Source: Klebsormidium nitens
Lineage: Eukaryota > Streptophyta > Klebsormidiophyceae > Klebsormidiales > Klebsormidiaceae
Direction: 5' to 3'
Length of the DNA stretch: 64,000 bases
Assembly (NCBI GenBank): GCA_000708835.1
Contig: DF237292.1
Span: 35,695-99,694, forward strand
The translations under genes and the position numbers were made by a program. The stretch's first letter is position 1. Each line of letters begins with the position of its first letter. Under the pieces are notes generated by a model. The model ran no database searches. It was not told the origin of the DNA and worked only from the letters and a program-made list of their open reading frames with translations. Below are positions 48,501 to 59,049 of this stretch, one piece after another.

Positions 48501-51500
48501 CTTCTTACGTCAGCAGCAGGCGCACACGTTCGGCACCAAGGTCGAGTCCTCCTCGCTCGCGCTACCGGACGAGGCCCCCCCTGGCGCGACCGTTCCGTGG
48601 TTCCGGGTGGAAAACGCGTGGATTCTACGCGCCATGGAGGCTGCTTTGGTGGGGTCCGTGATCCCCCCGCTGCGGCAAGTTGTGGAGGGGGGGAAGGGGG
48701 AGGAGGCGCTCCAGGAGCCGTGCAACAGCTTTGCGTTGTACGGGTTTTGCCAGCGGGACCGCTGCCCGTTCCGGCACGTCGGGCGGATCACCAAGGCCGG
48801 CCAGCTCAAGTAAGTGTACTACTTGTGCTGACCGTTCGGTTCTGGAGTGGTTGCCAGGATACGGCTAGTAAGCAAGGCACGGCTGGAGCAGCACGCAGAC
48901 GTGTCGTTGTCGAGCGGCAGCTGTTATTCGCAGTTGCCGATAAGATTCAATTCAGGCTTGTGTAAACCCCTAAAAGGCGCTTGCTGCAGAGTTAGTGACG
49001 CGAGCTGCTTGTCACTGCTTTGGTGCAATGGTTCTGGGCAAGCATACAGCTTCAGCATCGTTTCAGATGGGGCGCCAAGCAGATGTTTTGTCAGCACACG
49101 AACAGCCCGCCACGATTCCTTGGCGGTCGAGCGCATACGTCACGCGAATCTTTTTCTCAAATGCCCAGCGCCCCCGCACCCTCCAACGGCAGCAAATGTT
49201 TGCGTTGTTGATCGTCGCAAGGTTTTTGTCGCGGACCCTCTTTGCCCCTTCAACCACGTTTTCCTGGAAGCAACATCTTTACAAGCAGCGCACGAGGGGG
49301 GACTTTATCTATCAAAAAGCATTGCTCAAAGGGTAAAGAAGCCATCTCTCCTTCTGCATCATCCGCTCCCTCTCTCCCCGCAGCTACTTGCGGCTGCTCG
49401 CCCGGCAGTGCCACCTGTCCGTCCAGCTCCACTCGCTCGCGCACCGCGCCCAGCACCTCCTCTCCGCCGACTCCCTGGCCCGCATCCGTGCCGCGCGCCG
49501 CCACTGGTTCGAGCGCCTCGCGGAGCAGCTCACGCACTCCTCGCCGCTCCTCTCGAGCCCCGCGGCCGCGACCGAGTTCGTCGAGGGATCCCCCGCGGAC
49601 GTCCTCGGCGCGATCCGCGAGAGCTTCAAGGACCTGGCGGGGTCCGTGTGGTTGGGCCACGAGTACGACCGCGCGCCGCACAACGCGGGGCTGGTGCTGA
49701 AGGCGGTCGGCGCGCTGCACGCCGCGCGCGTCGACGCGCTTCCCCTGCTCGCGCGCCGGTTCAGCGACTACGGGCGCGGTTTCCAAGGCCCGGAGCTGCC
49801 GCCATTCCTGGACATCGACCCCGCGACGGGCGGGCCGATCGCGGTGCACCTGATCCTGTACATGGCGCTCGCGAGCGCGCACGCGGGGCACTTCGACGGG
49901 TTCGCGCACAACATGATGCTGTACCTCGATCTAGTTATCATCCGCAAAGGCACCAAGTCGGCGTTCGAGACCCCGCACGAGCTGACGTGGCTGCTGGAGG
50001 GCCTGGCGGGTGTCGTGGTCGGGCGGCTGCGCAACTTCCACAACACCGTGGTACCCACCAGCGTAGTCCACGGTTTCCTCAACCGGTTCCCCGCGCTGAG
50101 TCGCGCCGCAATGCGCCGCACCGCGGGGCGCGGCGCGCTCGGGAAGGCGGAGAAGATCTTGCGCGGCGTGGCCGAGTGCGCGCACGGGCTGGTGAAGCTG
50201 ATCAGGATGGAGCGGTTCACGAAGCTCAAGGGGGATCCCTCCGCGCTGGCGCTCCTCCGGCTGCGCGAGCTGATGGTGTGGGTCGCGGTGCAGATCGGGA
50301 TCGGGAAGGGGCAGACGTCCGACATCCTGACCATGGTGGAACGCCTAGACGTTCCGGGGCTCAAGCTTCCCGAGCCCGCGCTGCGCGAGTTTCTAGAGGC
50401 CCGGCAGTGGAAGGCCCTGTTTTCGAGCATGTGCGACCTGCGCGCCCGCAGCCTGTACCCGCTGGTGCTCGTGACGAGGCCTGACGTGCTGGGCGACTCG
50501 CCGTGGTACGCGGGCCACGTGAAGCGCGAGGTGGCATTCCAGAACGACGGCACGATCGAGATGCGCGAGCGGACGCTGAATCCGCTCGCGCCCGCGTTCG
50601 TGCCGACGTCGGTGCTGCTGGCGCGGGAGAAGGCGGCCAAGCCGGAGGAGGTGAGCGGGGATCTAGAGTCGGGCCGTTGCACAGCACCGCGAACCCAGGC
50701 GGTGCGAAATTTCGAAAAACAATATGCATGCCAGGGGCTTGGTCGCCGGTGTTCGAATTTGTGGTGACCAATATCTCCTTTTACGCATGCCCCCAACCAA
50801 CATACTCTTATCTTTCCTTGATATGTTTGGTGAAGGTCAAGTGATTTTGCACTTCAGTAGCTTGATACAAATTGAATCCGCCAGCAGTTCTTCCGCAGGT
50901 CTTTCGAAGCCGTCTTTCGCAACATTATTTTGACGCTGCCCCGTAAGACGTTGTTCTTGGTCAAAGCTCGTCCACATCCAATCCCTCAACGAGGATCTAT
51001 GTTCCTGAAACTTTCTTTTCCTTCTAGGACGCGGCTCCTGCCGACGACGGCGCGGACGAAGCGGAGGCGATGCAGGCCGCGCGCGAGGAGGCGGAGGCGG
51101 CGCTGGCGCGCGAGGCGGCCGCGGCCGTGCAGATCCAGGCCTGGTGGAAGACGCGCGCGCGGAAGCGCGCGGCCGAGGAGGCGGAGGGCGCGTCCCACGC
51201 GCGCGATCCCATGTTCGATGCGACTTTTGAGGAGGCAAAAGAATTCGTGGCGAAGTGGAAGGAGGGAAGAGAGGGGGAGAAGGCGCGGCAGGCGAAGAAG
51301 TGAGTGGAAAGCGATGTGGAATTGGCAGCCTTGTGACTGTCGCGATTTCGCCTTCTGAAGCTTGAATCTGTTGGCTGACCATTTTATGCCCGCTGCAAGA
51401 CTGGTCTTAAAAGTATATTTGCCAAAAGTCCGCAAGTGTCACTGTTGACATAGCCCTTTTGAGGTATCGCTCGGGAAAGATTCATGGGTAGACAGCAGAG

Positions 51501-53235
51501 TTTGAGCACCCAAAGGGGCAAAAGCTCAGAGCTACAGACTGACCGTCCGGCTTTCCGGCTGATGACAATTTGGAGGAAGTGCTGATGCAGTAATCCTCTC
51601 TGTTGAAGGACGAATCATCCTGATGGTAAATTGCGAACGGTGACAGATCACTCCACCAAGGGTAGTAGGAGGCCTTGCGAGCACCCCACACGTTGGTGCA
51701 ACGCTTACTTCAATCCGCAAAGCGTACCCGTCCAACCAGATTTGTTTTGATCTAAGCTATGCTAACCCGCGTCGTCCTCCCGGGCAGGTACGGCATGCTG
51801 TAAGTGGACCGCCTGGTGGAGAGCGTGTGCAGAATAAGTGCCCCCCTAATGCGACTAGTCTTTACCTCTTCTGGGATTCAGCTGCTAACCAGATCCCTCT
51901 AACCTAACCGGCTCGTTCCCCCGGGCAGGTACGGCATGCTGTACCTGGGCTGCGTGGCGGAGAGCGTGTGCAAGCTGAAGCGCGCGCTGGAGAAGCTGCG
52001 CGAGCGGAAGCGCGCGGTGAAGGCGACGGAGGTAGACGTGGAGGACGTCGAGGAGTACTTCGACCGCCTGCAAGTCCTCGAGTACGAACCGCATCTGAAT
52101 CTCGGCAGATTCTCAAACCGTGATCTTTTCAGTCCTGTTTGCAGTCTACCCAGCTGTTCACGGGCAGGTCGAGTATCTTTACTCAGACTGAGTAGCAAGT
52201 GCTCGAGTAAGGGTCCTCCTTAAAGTAGATAAACATCCACAGACTTTGCGTCCTTACCGTCTATTTAATCCTTCCAGATAAGTCACGCGCTTTCGGGTGT
52301 TTCCGGATTTGGACTGGTTGCGACTGCAGCGACAGTGGGGCCAAGCCCCGAACCAATTCCTTCAGATTTGCGTTGTTGCGGGCTGCGAGTGCTTCGGTGC
52401 GGTGCTGAGAGGGGATGCAGGTTGTGTTGGTGGGATCTGGTCGACTGGGACCTGCAGCTTTTGGGTCCGCTCACCCCGCAGGCGACACGTATGAACTGTT
52501 GTCGAGGTCATGTGATGGTCCCCTCCTCGTTCCACTTTCGGGATGGGCTCAGTTGCTGCGATTACATTCATAATCTTCACAGTGTGAGGTTTTAGATATA
52601 GGCGGAACACGCGTTTGCAATCACTGCAACTTACTGATAACGAACCTTTTCCTGGACGACACCTACGTGTAGTTCGAGCATACCAAGCCCCAAACAGAAA
52701 GGAGCCGTTGCTTCTCCTATACAGAGAGGCATTTCAAGGGACGGCGCATTCTCTCTTTTGACGTAACAGCTTGCTGATGTTAGGCGGGGTATTCTAACCG
52801 TTTCAGTGCCTTCCTTCTTCTTTCGACGCTCGCAGCTGAAGTACTCTTTAATCTCGGGTCGTGTCTCAGCTCGCCGAAAATCGTTGTTGTTCCTCGACTG
52901 TTGTCCCCTTACCTTATTCTTTCGTTTTCTTCCCTCCTTCCCTCATTGGTTTGTCTTCTATAAATTACTATCCCTGCTTTAGCCTCGGCAGTGCCTTATC
53001 CCTTGGTTTCCCTTTGCGCAGCGACACGGAGGACGCTGTGAAGGCCGTGCTCCGGTCGCTGTGCCCCTCCGTGGAGCACCACAACCAGCTGGACGCCACG
53101 TGGCTGCAAACCCGCAACAAAAGCGCGCTCGAGGCGCTCGGGCGCGCGGGCAAGGCGCTCTCGAGCTCGGCGTACACGCGCGAGGAACGCCGCGCGCACA
53201 AGCGGCAGACCAAGGCCAACAAGCGCGGCCGGTGA
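30510..53235 (+). CDS. Giant TRANK1-like SF1/UvrD helicase with two CCCH fingers
   Basis: About 25 exons, about 3,575 codons. Exons: 30510-30697, 31171-31542, 31905-32016, 32274-32444, 32904-33095, 33385-33584, 33929-34409, 34938-35117, 35582-35656, 35936-35957, 36498-36739, 37088-38278, 38786-38894, 39441-40058, 40521-40685, 41181-41442, 42085-42217, 42804-43083, 44074-47250, 47720-47962, 48397-48809, 49384-50650, 51028-51299, 51929-52081 and 53022-53235. Phase is consistent throughout except one 4-bp frame break at 39628-39635. Domain order: CCCH finger, charged linker, helicase core, TPR-like helices, DUF627-like block in a disordered acidic region, second CCCH finger, large helical domain, IQ motif, basic tail. 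It resembles plant and animal TRANK1/UvrD-like helicases; an RNA-related nuclear role is inferred from the fingers. Exon 7 may instead begin at 33876, and an extra exon near 52277-52480 is possible. Confidence 0.85.
31493..31914 (+). other. CCCH zinc finger 1 of the helicase (split by an intron)
   Basis: Residues spaced exactly C-X8-C-X5-C-X3-H are encoded across the junction 31542/31905: CFVYQDQGYC, LKGKAC, then LFNH. This is the classic RNA-binding CCCH (C-x8-C-x5-C-x3-H) spacing. The intron falls within the C-X3-H part. Confidence 0.8.
39628..39635 (+). repeat. CAAG tandem duplication breaking the helicase frame
   Basis: CAAG occurs twice in direct succession (39628-39631 and 39632-39635). 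Upstream the frame encodes motif III through DENKPCLK; downstream HLTENYRSHGG is in another frame. Counting only one CAAG makes both sides continuous and restores phase for the rest of the gene. No credible GT-AG intron fits the gap. Confidence 0.7.
40404..40555 (+). repeat. Duplicated exon start, copy pair 1 (offset 113 bp)
   Basis: A 39-bp block (GCAG acceptor plus the first 35 coding bases, APPKFDPVKHN) occurs identically at 40404-40442 and 40517-40555. The first copy is followed by A and then GTGAGG, a good donor. It could therefore be spliced as a 36-nt, 12-codon in-frame micro-exon (40408-40443). Confidence 0.85.
42504..42537 (+). repeat. Tandem 12-mer, nearly three copies
   Basis: GGGTAGTCAATT is repeated at 42504-42515 and 42516-42527, with a partial third copy to about 42537, inside an intron of the helicase gene. 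A small minisatellite. Confidence 0.85.
44961..45470 (+). other. DUF627-like helical domain inside the helicase
   Basis: About 170 residues: LENVRALCERAVRSV, PQKAFREMREACRKHADV, AVEAAKRAAELAPDSID, NALFYASTLEQNA, VAECERALALAAPRDPS and ending ECQRNLRELLHRMWEAL. This matches the pattern of the DUF627 N-terminal domain of plant DUF627/DUF629 ubiquitin-hydrolase-like proteins (a TPR-like helical repeat with the ECERALAI block). Assignment is from memory of the family pattern. Confidence 0.6.
45653..46190 (+). repeat. Four diverged acidic MPxLxP repeats
   Basis: Within the long exon, an acidic motif around MP-x-L recurs. Copies: SDDDGMPPLLPGHGSSDE (about 45656-45709), SDDEGMPVLLPGHGSSGE (about 45836-45889), DEELPALVDDDSESEDE (about 46028-46077) and DEMPPLVPADSEDSSDD (about 46129-46179). 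The first two are also close at DNA level. Likely disordered, phosphorylatable protein-interaction motifs. Confidence 0.7.
48721..48777 (+). other. CCCH zinc finger 2 of the helicase
   Basis: CNSFALYGFCQRDRCPFRH has exact C-X8-C-X5-C-X3-H spacing, the same as finger 1, about 2,200 codons further on. It lies near the end of exon 48397-48809. Confidence 0.85.
51121..51165 (+). other. IQ motif (calmodulin-binding type) in the helicase
   Basis: The segment AAAAVQIQAWWKTRARKR fits the IQ pattern (IQ-x3-K/R-x4-5-R/K; the usual central Gly is Thr). It sits in a long Ala/Glu/Arg helix. It suggests calmodulin or myosin-light-chain-type binding; unproven. Confidence 0.55.
51763..51970 (+). repeat. Duplicated exon start, copy pair 2 (offset 141 bp)
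   Basis: About 68 bp around the acceptor of the exon at 51929 is repeated imperfectly at about 51763-51831. Copy 1 reads GTACGGCATGCT and then GTAAGT, a consensus donor. It could be a 12-nt in-frame micro-exon (51788-51799); read through, it hits TAA at once. The match extends into the intron side (CCCGGGCAG). Confidence 0.8.
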
Positions 53236-54920
53236 CGGGGCGTCGCTTCAGGTAATGACGTCAGTCGCACATCGGTGGCATCGATACGCTGATGAGGTAT
53301 GTAAAGTAGGTATGGGGGCGAAGGGGCCGCTCGGTGCTAATAGATGAGCCACGTTGGGCATTGGCTTATGGCGATGTCAGGTTCGTGGGCTTTTGCCCCG
53401 AGGTTCGGGTTGCACTCTAGCCGCGAGCACTTCGGATATAAGCGCAGTTCCTAGAGGGGGCTGGGCCTTGTATGTTCGCCGTTCGAATATTGACAGCAAC
53501 CTTGAAGGGGATGCCGAAGATGATGTTGCTCTGAGTTCAGATTCGCAAGAATCTGAATGAAAGCTGTACAGATGTTACAAAGGATATGGCAATCATTCAA
53601 CAATATGTTCAACTTTCATTTACCTGAGATTGTCATCGTAGCTTTCAACGAGGGTGGGCATCCCGACTGGATGTGCTTGGATGGGCACAAAGAATCCAGA
53701 AATGAATAGCCGGCAACGCACTGCATGGCTGTGCATGTCTACATTTCATCGGGAGCTGAGCCAAGCCGGACTAGCTGCACGTATATGAATGGTTGTATAG
53801 AGATTAAGCATGGTTGGGGGTACGCTGCATGGGACGCTCGGTACATGCAGCAAGAGCTAGCTTGTCCAGGTGCCACATGTGCACAGAGGACTCGACGATT
53901 TTCGAATCCACATACTTAAATACCCGGACTTGATTGGACACATGTGAGCTGTGTATAGGTACTATAATTGTACATGTGTTTATCCTCGCGCGCGACTGAT
54001 TCATCAGACGACAATTCAATTTATAAGCTTCGACCACGAGGCCATACTAATGCACATGCATGCCAGCAGTCGACTGCAATTGCACAATGATACATGTAGT
54101 CAACTCAGGCGCTCGATCGATCGATCGACGTAGCTCCGTATTCCATTCATGATGGAGGCAGCGTCATGGAAAAATTGGACGGTCCATGTTTAAGCTAGTG
54201 GCGTCTCTGCCAATTAAACCTTCAAATGAGCTATATGAGTATAAGCTCAAAATCAGTGAAATCTCTGATTGAAACTGCAGCTTTCGTAGCTTCATAATCA
54301 ACTAGTCCAACATGTGGCTGCACCCTGGCTTATAGCCGATGTTTCGGGCGCAATATGCCATCATCAACATATGTGCCTGCCGAGCGAAACAAGGCACTCA
54401 CGATCCCCATGCAGCAACAATCGATTATTCCAAGTTCATCGACTGAATGGATACTCAAACCATTTCTTGGTCTGATCGACACTGTCAAACGAATTTCATC
54501 CGTAACATGTATCTTTCTTATTACTCCAAGGTCAGCTTCGTAGCTCGTTCTGGATCGGCCACCCCTGATGACCTTTCCCGACTTGAATCAGACTCTCAAA
54601 GTTTACTTCTCCATTGTGCCGACAGTCGCAACCTCTCCATGGACGCTTAAACCACAATTTGGATGCCAAAGCGGGCTCACCGCCTGATGCCCATGTCTTT
54701 TGCTATCCGCTGAAGGTGGTAGTTGATTGTATCCTTGTGACCTTTCCTTGTATCCTGCCACAATAAGAACCTCATCGATTATATGTTTCCATTATGCAAG
54801 AAAAGAAGAAGGGAGCATGTTCTGCGCTCCCTGTCTGCCACAAGACAGAGACTCTGGCCTGCCACGGGGGACGTGTTGAGGCAAAAGTGGGCTGGGGCGC
54901 ATTTTCTAGTTTCCAGGGCG
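53236..54920. other. Intergenic; nothing recognisable
   Basis: About 1.7 kb with AT-richer composition and short frames only. It contains the 3' UTR of the helicase gene, a short GATC-type run near 54113-54128 (TCGATCGATCGATCGA) and the 3' flank of the small minus-strand gene. Confidence 0.55.
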
Positions 54921-55398
54921 TCAGCCTCTACTGATGCTGTCAGGATTCTGAACCACAACACAGCTCTTGCACCAGAAGTATGAATCATTTGCTTTGTCTT
55001 TTCCTTGTACAAATTCAAATCAGATGTCAGGAAAAGAAACGCCACACGAAAGACGGGCACTGCCACTTTCAGCAGAAACAGTAACCACAAACGTTCCAAC
55101 TATTACAAAAGAACCTATGGGTGTGCTGGGATTTTTGAAAACGTAATGAGCATTGCAACTGCTTGACGAACGCCCGAAACCTAGAACCAGAACACTCTTC
55201 ACTTCTCTGCAAAAAACTCACCATTTCATTGATTGCCTCCTGCAAGGCAACTTTCTCGGCCTGGCATTTGTCTGCATCATATCCAACTTTTTTCAAGGCG
55301 CCAAAAAACCGCATCAACTCGGTAAAGCATGGCATCTCCTGCTTTTTCAACTTCTTTGGATCTACCTTCAACCTGTCCGCCAATCTTTTCAGCCCCAT
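54921..55398 (-). CDS. Small CHCH-like (CX9C-related) protein
   Basis: Exon 1 (55398-55222) encodes MGLKRLADRLKVDPKKLKK, then a helical hairpin with CFTELMRFFGALKK and YDADKCQAEKVALQEA. A second exon (54947-54921, ending NPDSISRG) keeps phase but its acceptor is a guess. The pattern resembles twin-CX9C mitochondrial proteins such as the mS37/MRP10 and COX-assembly groups: two helices each starting with Cys, acidic and basic faces. Here, however, the second Cys of each CX9C is Ala, so the usual double disulfide cannot form. Total about 66 residues. It could be a mitochondrial ribosome or respiratory assembly factor, or an unrelated small helical protein. Confidence 0.45.
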
Positions 55399-55786
55399 CT
55401 TGCGCCAGACAAGTAGCGCAACATCTACATCTCGGGATTGCAAAGCTGCAAGCGTGCCCTCATGTCCCTGATCGCCATTACTGCACCACCACCATCACGG
55501 CTTGGAGGAAATCTTTCAACTTCATCAGGCACAAGATCCTCCCAATCTGCTGGCAATGTTCAAATTTAAAGAGCTAAAATTTAAATGAAGTCTGAAGAGC
55601 TTTCTTTGCTGCTGCTGGCAGCAGGGCTGTGCTTCAGCAACTAGAACAAGGGGAAGCAAAGGTGGATGATCATCCGATCGTGCAACTTGGCAAGCCCTGC
55701 TGATTCCCTCGCGGGGGCGGCCGCCCCCTCCCCCCGCAGGCCCGTCCGCGCAGCTCGGGCGGCCGCGCGACGGCAGAGCCACGACC
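55399..55786. other. Promoter side of the small gene and flank of the LINE insertion
   Basis: No gene is supported. A very GC-rich segment (about 55700-55785, with CGCGGGGGCGGCCGCCCCCT-type symmetry) abuts the retrotransposon poly(A) end. Confidence 0.5.
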
Positions 55787-55802
55787 TTTTTTTTTTTTTT
55801 TT
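55787..55802 (-). other. Poly(A) tail of the retrotransposon
   Basis: Sixteen consecutive A on the minus strand end the element, followed by host-like GC-rich sequence starting GGTCGTGGCTC. The target-site duplication cannot be tested because the 5' end is outside the window. Confidence 0.75.
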
Positions 55803-56104
55803 GACACTCATATTCAAGCGCTATAACCTTTCACTCTTTCTGCAGCCGAAACGTCATACTCTAGTGTCAGAATATAGATGCGCAAAATAAAGAAAAGTAA
55901 ACGATATTGCCAAGGCTCTGCCCTTTCTGGGCCTCATGTCAATTTACGACGACGTTTCTGCGGCCGCCGTGTCAAAGTGTTGCATCCATCTGGAGCGAGG
56001 CGTTTGAGGATGCCTTTGTCTCTGTCCGAGAGCACAATGCATGATGTTCTTCTGCTCGTACTCATAGAAGTGGTTGCTTGCATTTCGATTGGGAAAGCTC
56101 TAAT

Positions 56105-57455
56105 TTAATCATTTGGGATACCAATAAAAACACGTCGTTTTTTCCTTTTACATGCTTCAAGGTTGCTTGTTGATGGAAGACGTTTCTTGCAAATCTTAGA
56201 TATAGTATTTTCGATTAAAGTTGCTTGTTCTTGACTTGGAATTTGGATAAGACTACGTTCGGTCGATTGTTGTGCAGCAAGCTCGTGCGTTAAAGACACA
56301 TTGATATCGCGATGACCTGGATAAATAAGAGCTTCGTAATGATTGCCATTACAATGAACGATATGTATCATATTTGCTGATTGATTCGTTTGCGTATTGT
56401 AATTTATATGTCCATCGGTCTTCTTGTTTCCAGCTTCCATACGAAAATCGGAAGTTGAAGCAGTTCCGCTATGACATTAATCTCAAGCTGAGTGCCCCAT
56501 ATACCATCTTGGCTCATATAATTAATGTAAGCTTCAGCGTTCGGGAATATTGGAACGGGATCAACATTTTGCACGTCTGGAGCATCTGGGCGATCAGGTT
56601 TATGGCAGAAGTTTGCATATAATGAATATGAGTTTCCCAATTCGCAGCTATCCGATAGACGCATATTCGGCGCAGATTAATATGTCGAATCCCGGGCATG
56701 CCTTGTGCAACAAAGATTGACCGGAAGAGACAATTGCCATCCAACTCAATGCTAAGTCTTGTGAAACTTTCCGTGAATATGTTGTTTTGTGGCACAAAAG
56801 TCGACTGGTGTGACTGTTGGATGATTAGCGGTGATAATTGATCCGGTTTTGATGGCACTCGATTTGTACGTGATACAGTCTGTGTCTTTTTATGATTTTG
56901 TTTCGATACTGACGTTAGCCTTTTTCGTTTCAAAGGATTAGATTTGTTTTGATTGGCAGTTTTCATAGATGACAAATCCGAGAATAAATGGAATTCTTTT
57001 TGAGCTTGAATCAACTTTTTCTTTCTCTTTTTAATGGCTCCTGGTTTGGTGGCATTTTTGGATGCGAGAAATTCAAGTTTTTTGTTTGCAGCAAAATCAT
57101 CATCGTTGAGTTCGTGAAGAGGCACTGGTCGCGCAAAAGAGGAAAACCGAGCACGAAAATCAACGCCTCCGATTGTCATTTTGGAACATTTAAACTGCCA
57201 CAACTTTTGATATGAAGACGCTAAATGTTCATGAATTTTACAACCTATTTTGAGAATGCAACCTCTGTCATGTAGGAAGCTTTCAAGCCAAGAGCGGAAT
57301 TGTACTGGAAGTTGAGACGCGCTCAGTAATCTGTATGCTTCTAGATTATTAAAAGCGGGGAATATCATGTTTGTTACATTTTCTTCCACCATCTGTTTGG
57401 TTGGACAAACGCGATTTTGCAGATATGCCGACTCGCTTAATTCGTTCAGTATCAA
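56105..57455 (-). pseudogene. LINE C-terminal region: basic linker and OTU cysteine protease, frameshifted
   Basis: The first frame (57455-56514) has a lysine-rich segment (KKRKKKLIQAQ, NPLKRKRLTS) and then the OTU catalytic box LDGNCLFRSI with the nucleophile Cys (about 56725-56745). The OTU middle (MSQDGIWGTQLEINVIAELL) is in a second frame (within 56664-56404). The histidine box (HIVHCNGNHYEALI) is in a third (within 56440-56105). So Cys and His of the protease both survive but the frame is broken twice. OTU enzymes cleave ubiquitin or related chains; in retrotransposons the role is unknown. Confidence 0.85.
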
Positions 57456-57458
57456 TCA

Positions 57459-58204
57459 GTGTACACAGTGTATACAGTGTACTTTTGCGACCGTCTTTTC
57501 TTTGATTGTGTGTCGGAGCAATAATAAATGTGGACATTGAAACAACACGTGCTCAATATTATCGTCGTCTGCTTGACAAAATTGACATTCACAAATAGGA
57601 TATAACTTAGGATGAGTTAAATTCAGTCGATGGTTTGTAGGGAGCGTCCTACCAAGGCATTGAATTATGAATCTTTTTAAAGATTCTTTACCCCGTTTCT
57701 GATGGAGGATCGAAAATGATGCTTCCCGCCAGATATTTTGCGATAGCATATACAAATGCCACTTCCCTCCGAAGTTGTAATGTTGATATGATTCACGAAA
57801 CAATTTATTGTACATTTTCCATATGTTGTTTTCTTCAGAAGCTGCCGAAGGTGTTTGAGTTGTGGAAACATTGTATTTGAGTAGTTTGGACTTATGATGA
57901 AACATAGTTTCCTCGGGTATTGAAGCTCTACTAATAGAAAGGCTCAACTTTGCTTCCTGGTCTGCTCGGTTGATAAACTTTTCAGCCTTATATGATTTTG
58001 CCAGATTAACTCGCAGACTGCCCACCTTTTTATGGTTTTGCAGATATAATATCTCAGTAGGTTATTTCGAAGTTGAATCTCATGAAGAATCCGTAACAAG
58101 ATTGAGCGGTTTGACATTTTTGTGACTTCATGAGATCTAGGTTGTTGCTTTTGAAAACGATGAATGTCGTTTACTAACTTTAGACAGTCTGTGTAGATTG
58201 TCAA
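57459..58204 (-). pseudogene. LINE: second half of RNase H and zinc knuckle
   Basis: Frame 58204-57944 begins with the RNase H strand carrying catalytic Asp (PLTIYTDCLKLVND) just left of the TIR insertion. The overlapping frame 58025-57459 continues with SLSISRASIPEET and HQKRGKESLKRFIIQ, and ends in a knuckle CQFCQADDDNIEHVLFQC, spacing C-X2-C-X8-H-X4-C as in the C-terminal Cys motif (zf-RVT) of L1-type elements. Two frames imply one frameshift near 58000. Confidence 0.8.
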
Positions 58205-58212
58205 TGGGCCAA

Positions 58213-58982
58213 CACAAGCTACCTATGGTGGGTCTCGACGGTATCGACCGCGCGACGGTCGGGTCTCAAATTTGTATGACCGGTGTCACGCGTCGCGACA
58301 CATTTTGTACGCAGTACTAACGATCGTACTCGGCCGTACTAGAGAATCGGGTCCGAATTCATGAATCGAGCTTTTCCTGACACGTCGATCAAACGGGCAA
58401 TTACGTACTACCCGGAGGTACGGTACCGTCGCGCGAGACTCGAGTCTGCGCGGCCGACAAATTTAAATTTCATGGTCTTGGTCGGAACTTCCGACTTGTA
58501 CCGTGCACGAGTACCGCGGTACCCAGACTGAAAGAAGAGTGCAGAGATTTGATATAGGAGTGTAAGAGAAGGCGCTCTTCAAAATCCAACAATGGCGGCC
58601 AACTTTGCGCCTCCTATGCTGCTATTTGAGATTTGTCCTGAACAAAACATGATGTTGGAGCTTCAAAGGACAGCTAATGACGGTCCCCCAACATTTTTTT
58701 TAGCTTGTCAAAGGTTTCTGCATGTTGCATAAGCCGCATCTTAGTGTGGCATTTTCATGCTCCCGTCAAAGTGTAAAATAATACACTTGTTTACAACTTC
58801 ATGACACTCACTTACGGCCGAGCAAAAATTCCTGAGTACTCGAACCGTACATGTTTCGGAAGTCCGACTCAGCGTAACGTGAACCGCCGGTATCACTGAC
58901 AGAATTTGATACCGGGTCCCACAATTTCGTTGCGGTTCGAGTCGGAGTCGACTCGGCCGGAACCCACCGTAGGTAGCTTGTG
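58213..58982. mobile_element. 770-bp non-autonomous TIR transposon nested in the LINE
   Basis: Terminal inverted repeats of 21 bp with one mismatch (58213-58233 and 58962-58982) begin CACAAGCTACCTA and continue GGTGGGT; subterminal similarity continues. The insertion splits the LINE RNase H: ERAEAYAVLGALLIAD lies right of it and PLTIYTDC left of it. Removing the element plus one copy of a 2-bp AA duplication rejoins the reading frame as DTF-GPL. There is no internal coding capacity. The CAC... ends and 2-bp duplication suggest a CACTA/EnSpm-like or related family; this is not certain. It carries several palindromic GTAC-rich segments. Confidence 0.85.
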
Positions 58983-59049
58983 AAATGTGTCTGCAATCAA
59001 CAAGGCCCCTAAGACGGCATAAGCTTCCGCGCGTTCAATGGTTTGATCA

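Noticed and set aside
48847-50484. 545-codon plus-strand frame overlapping the helicase exon 49384-50650
   Set aside because: Its translation is extremely Arg/Pro/Ala-rich and out of phase with neighbouring exons; the 459-codon alternative frame matches the exon chain.
49768-50796. 342-codon minus-strand frame
   Set aside because: Antisense shadow of the same GC-rich exon, Ser/Arg-rich with no recognisable domain.
52277-52595. Long open stretch that could be an extra helicase exon
   Set aside because: It opens after a good acceptor but is not needed for phase (52081 joins 53022 in frame) and its sequence is Cys/Trp-rich and not family-like; left as a possibility only.
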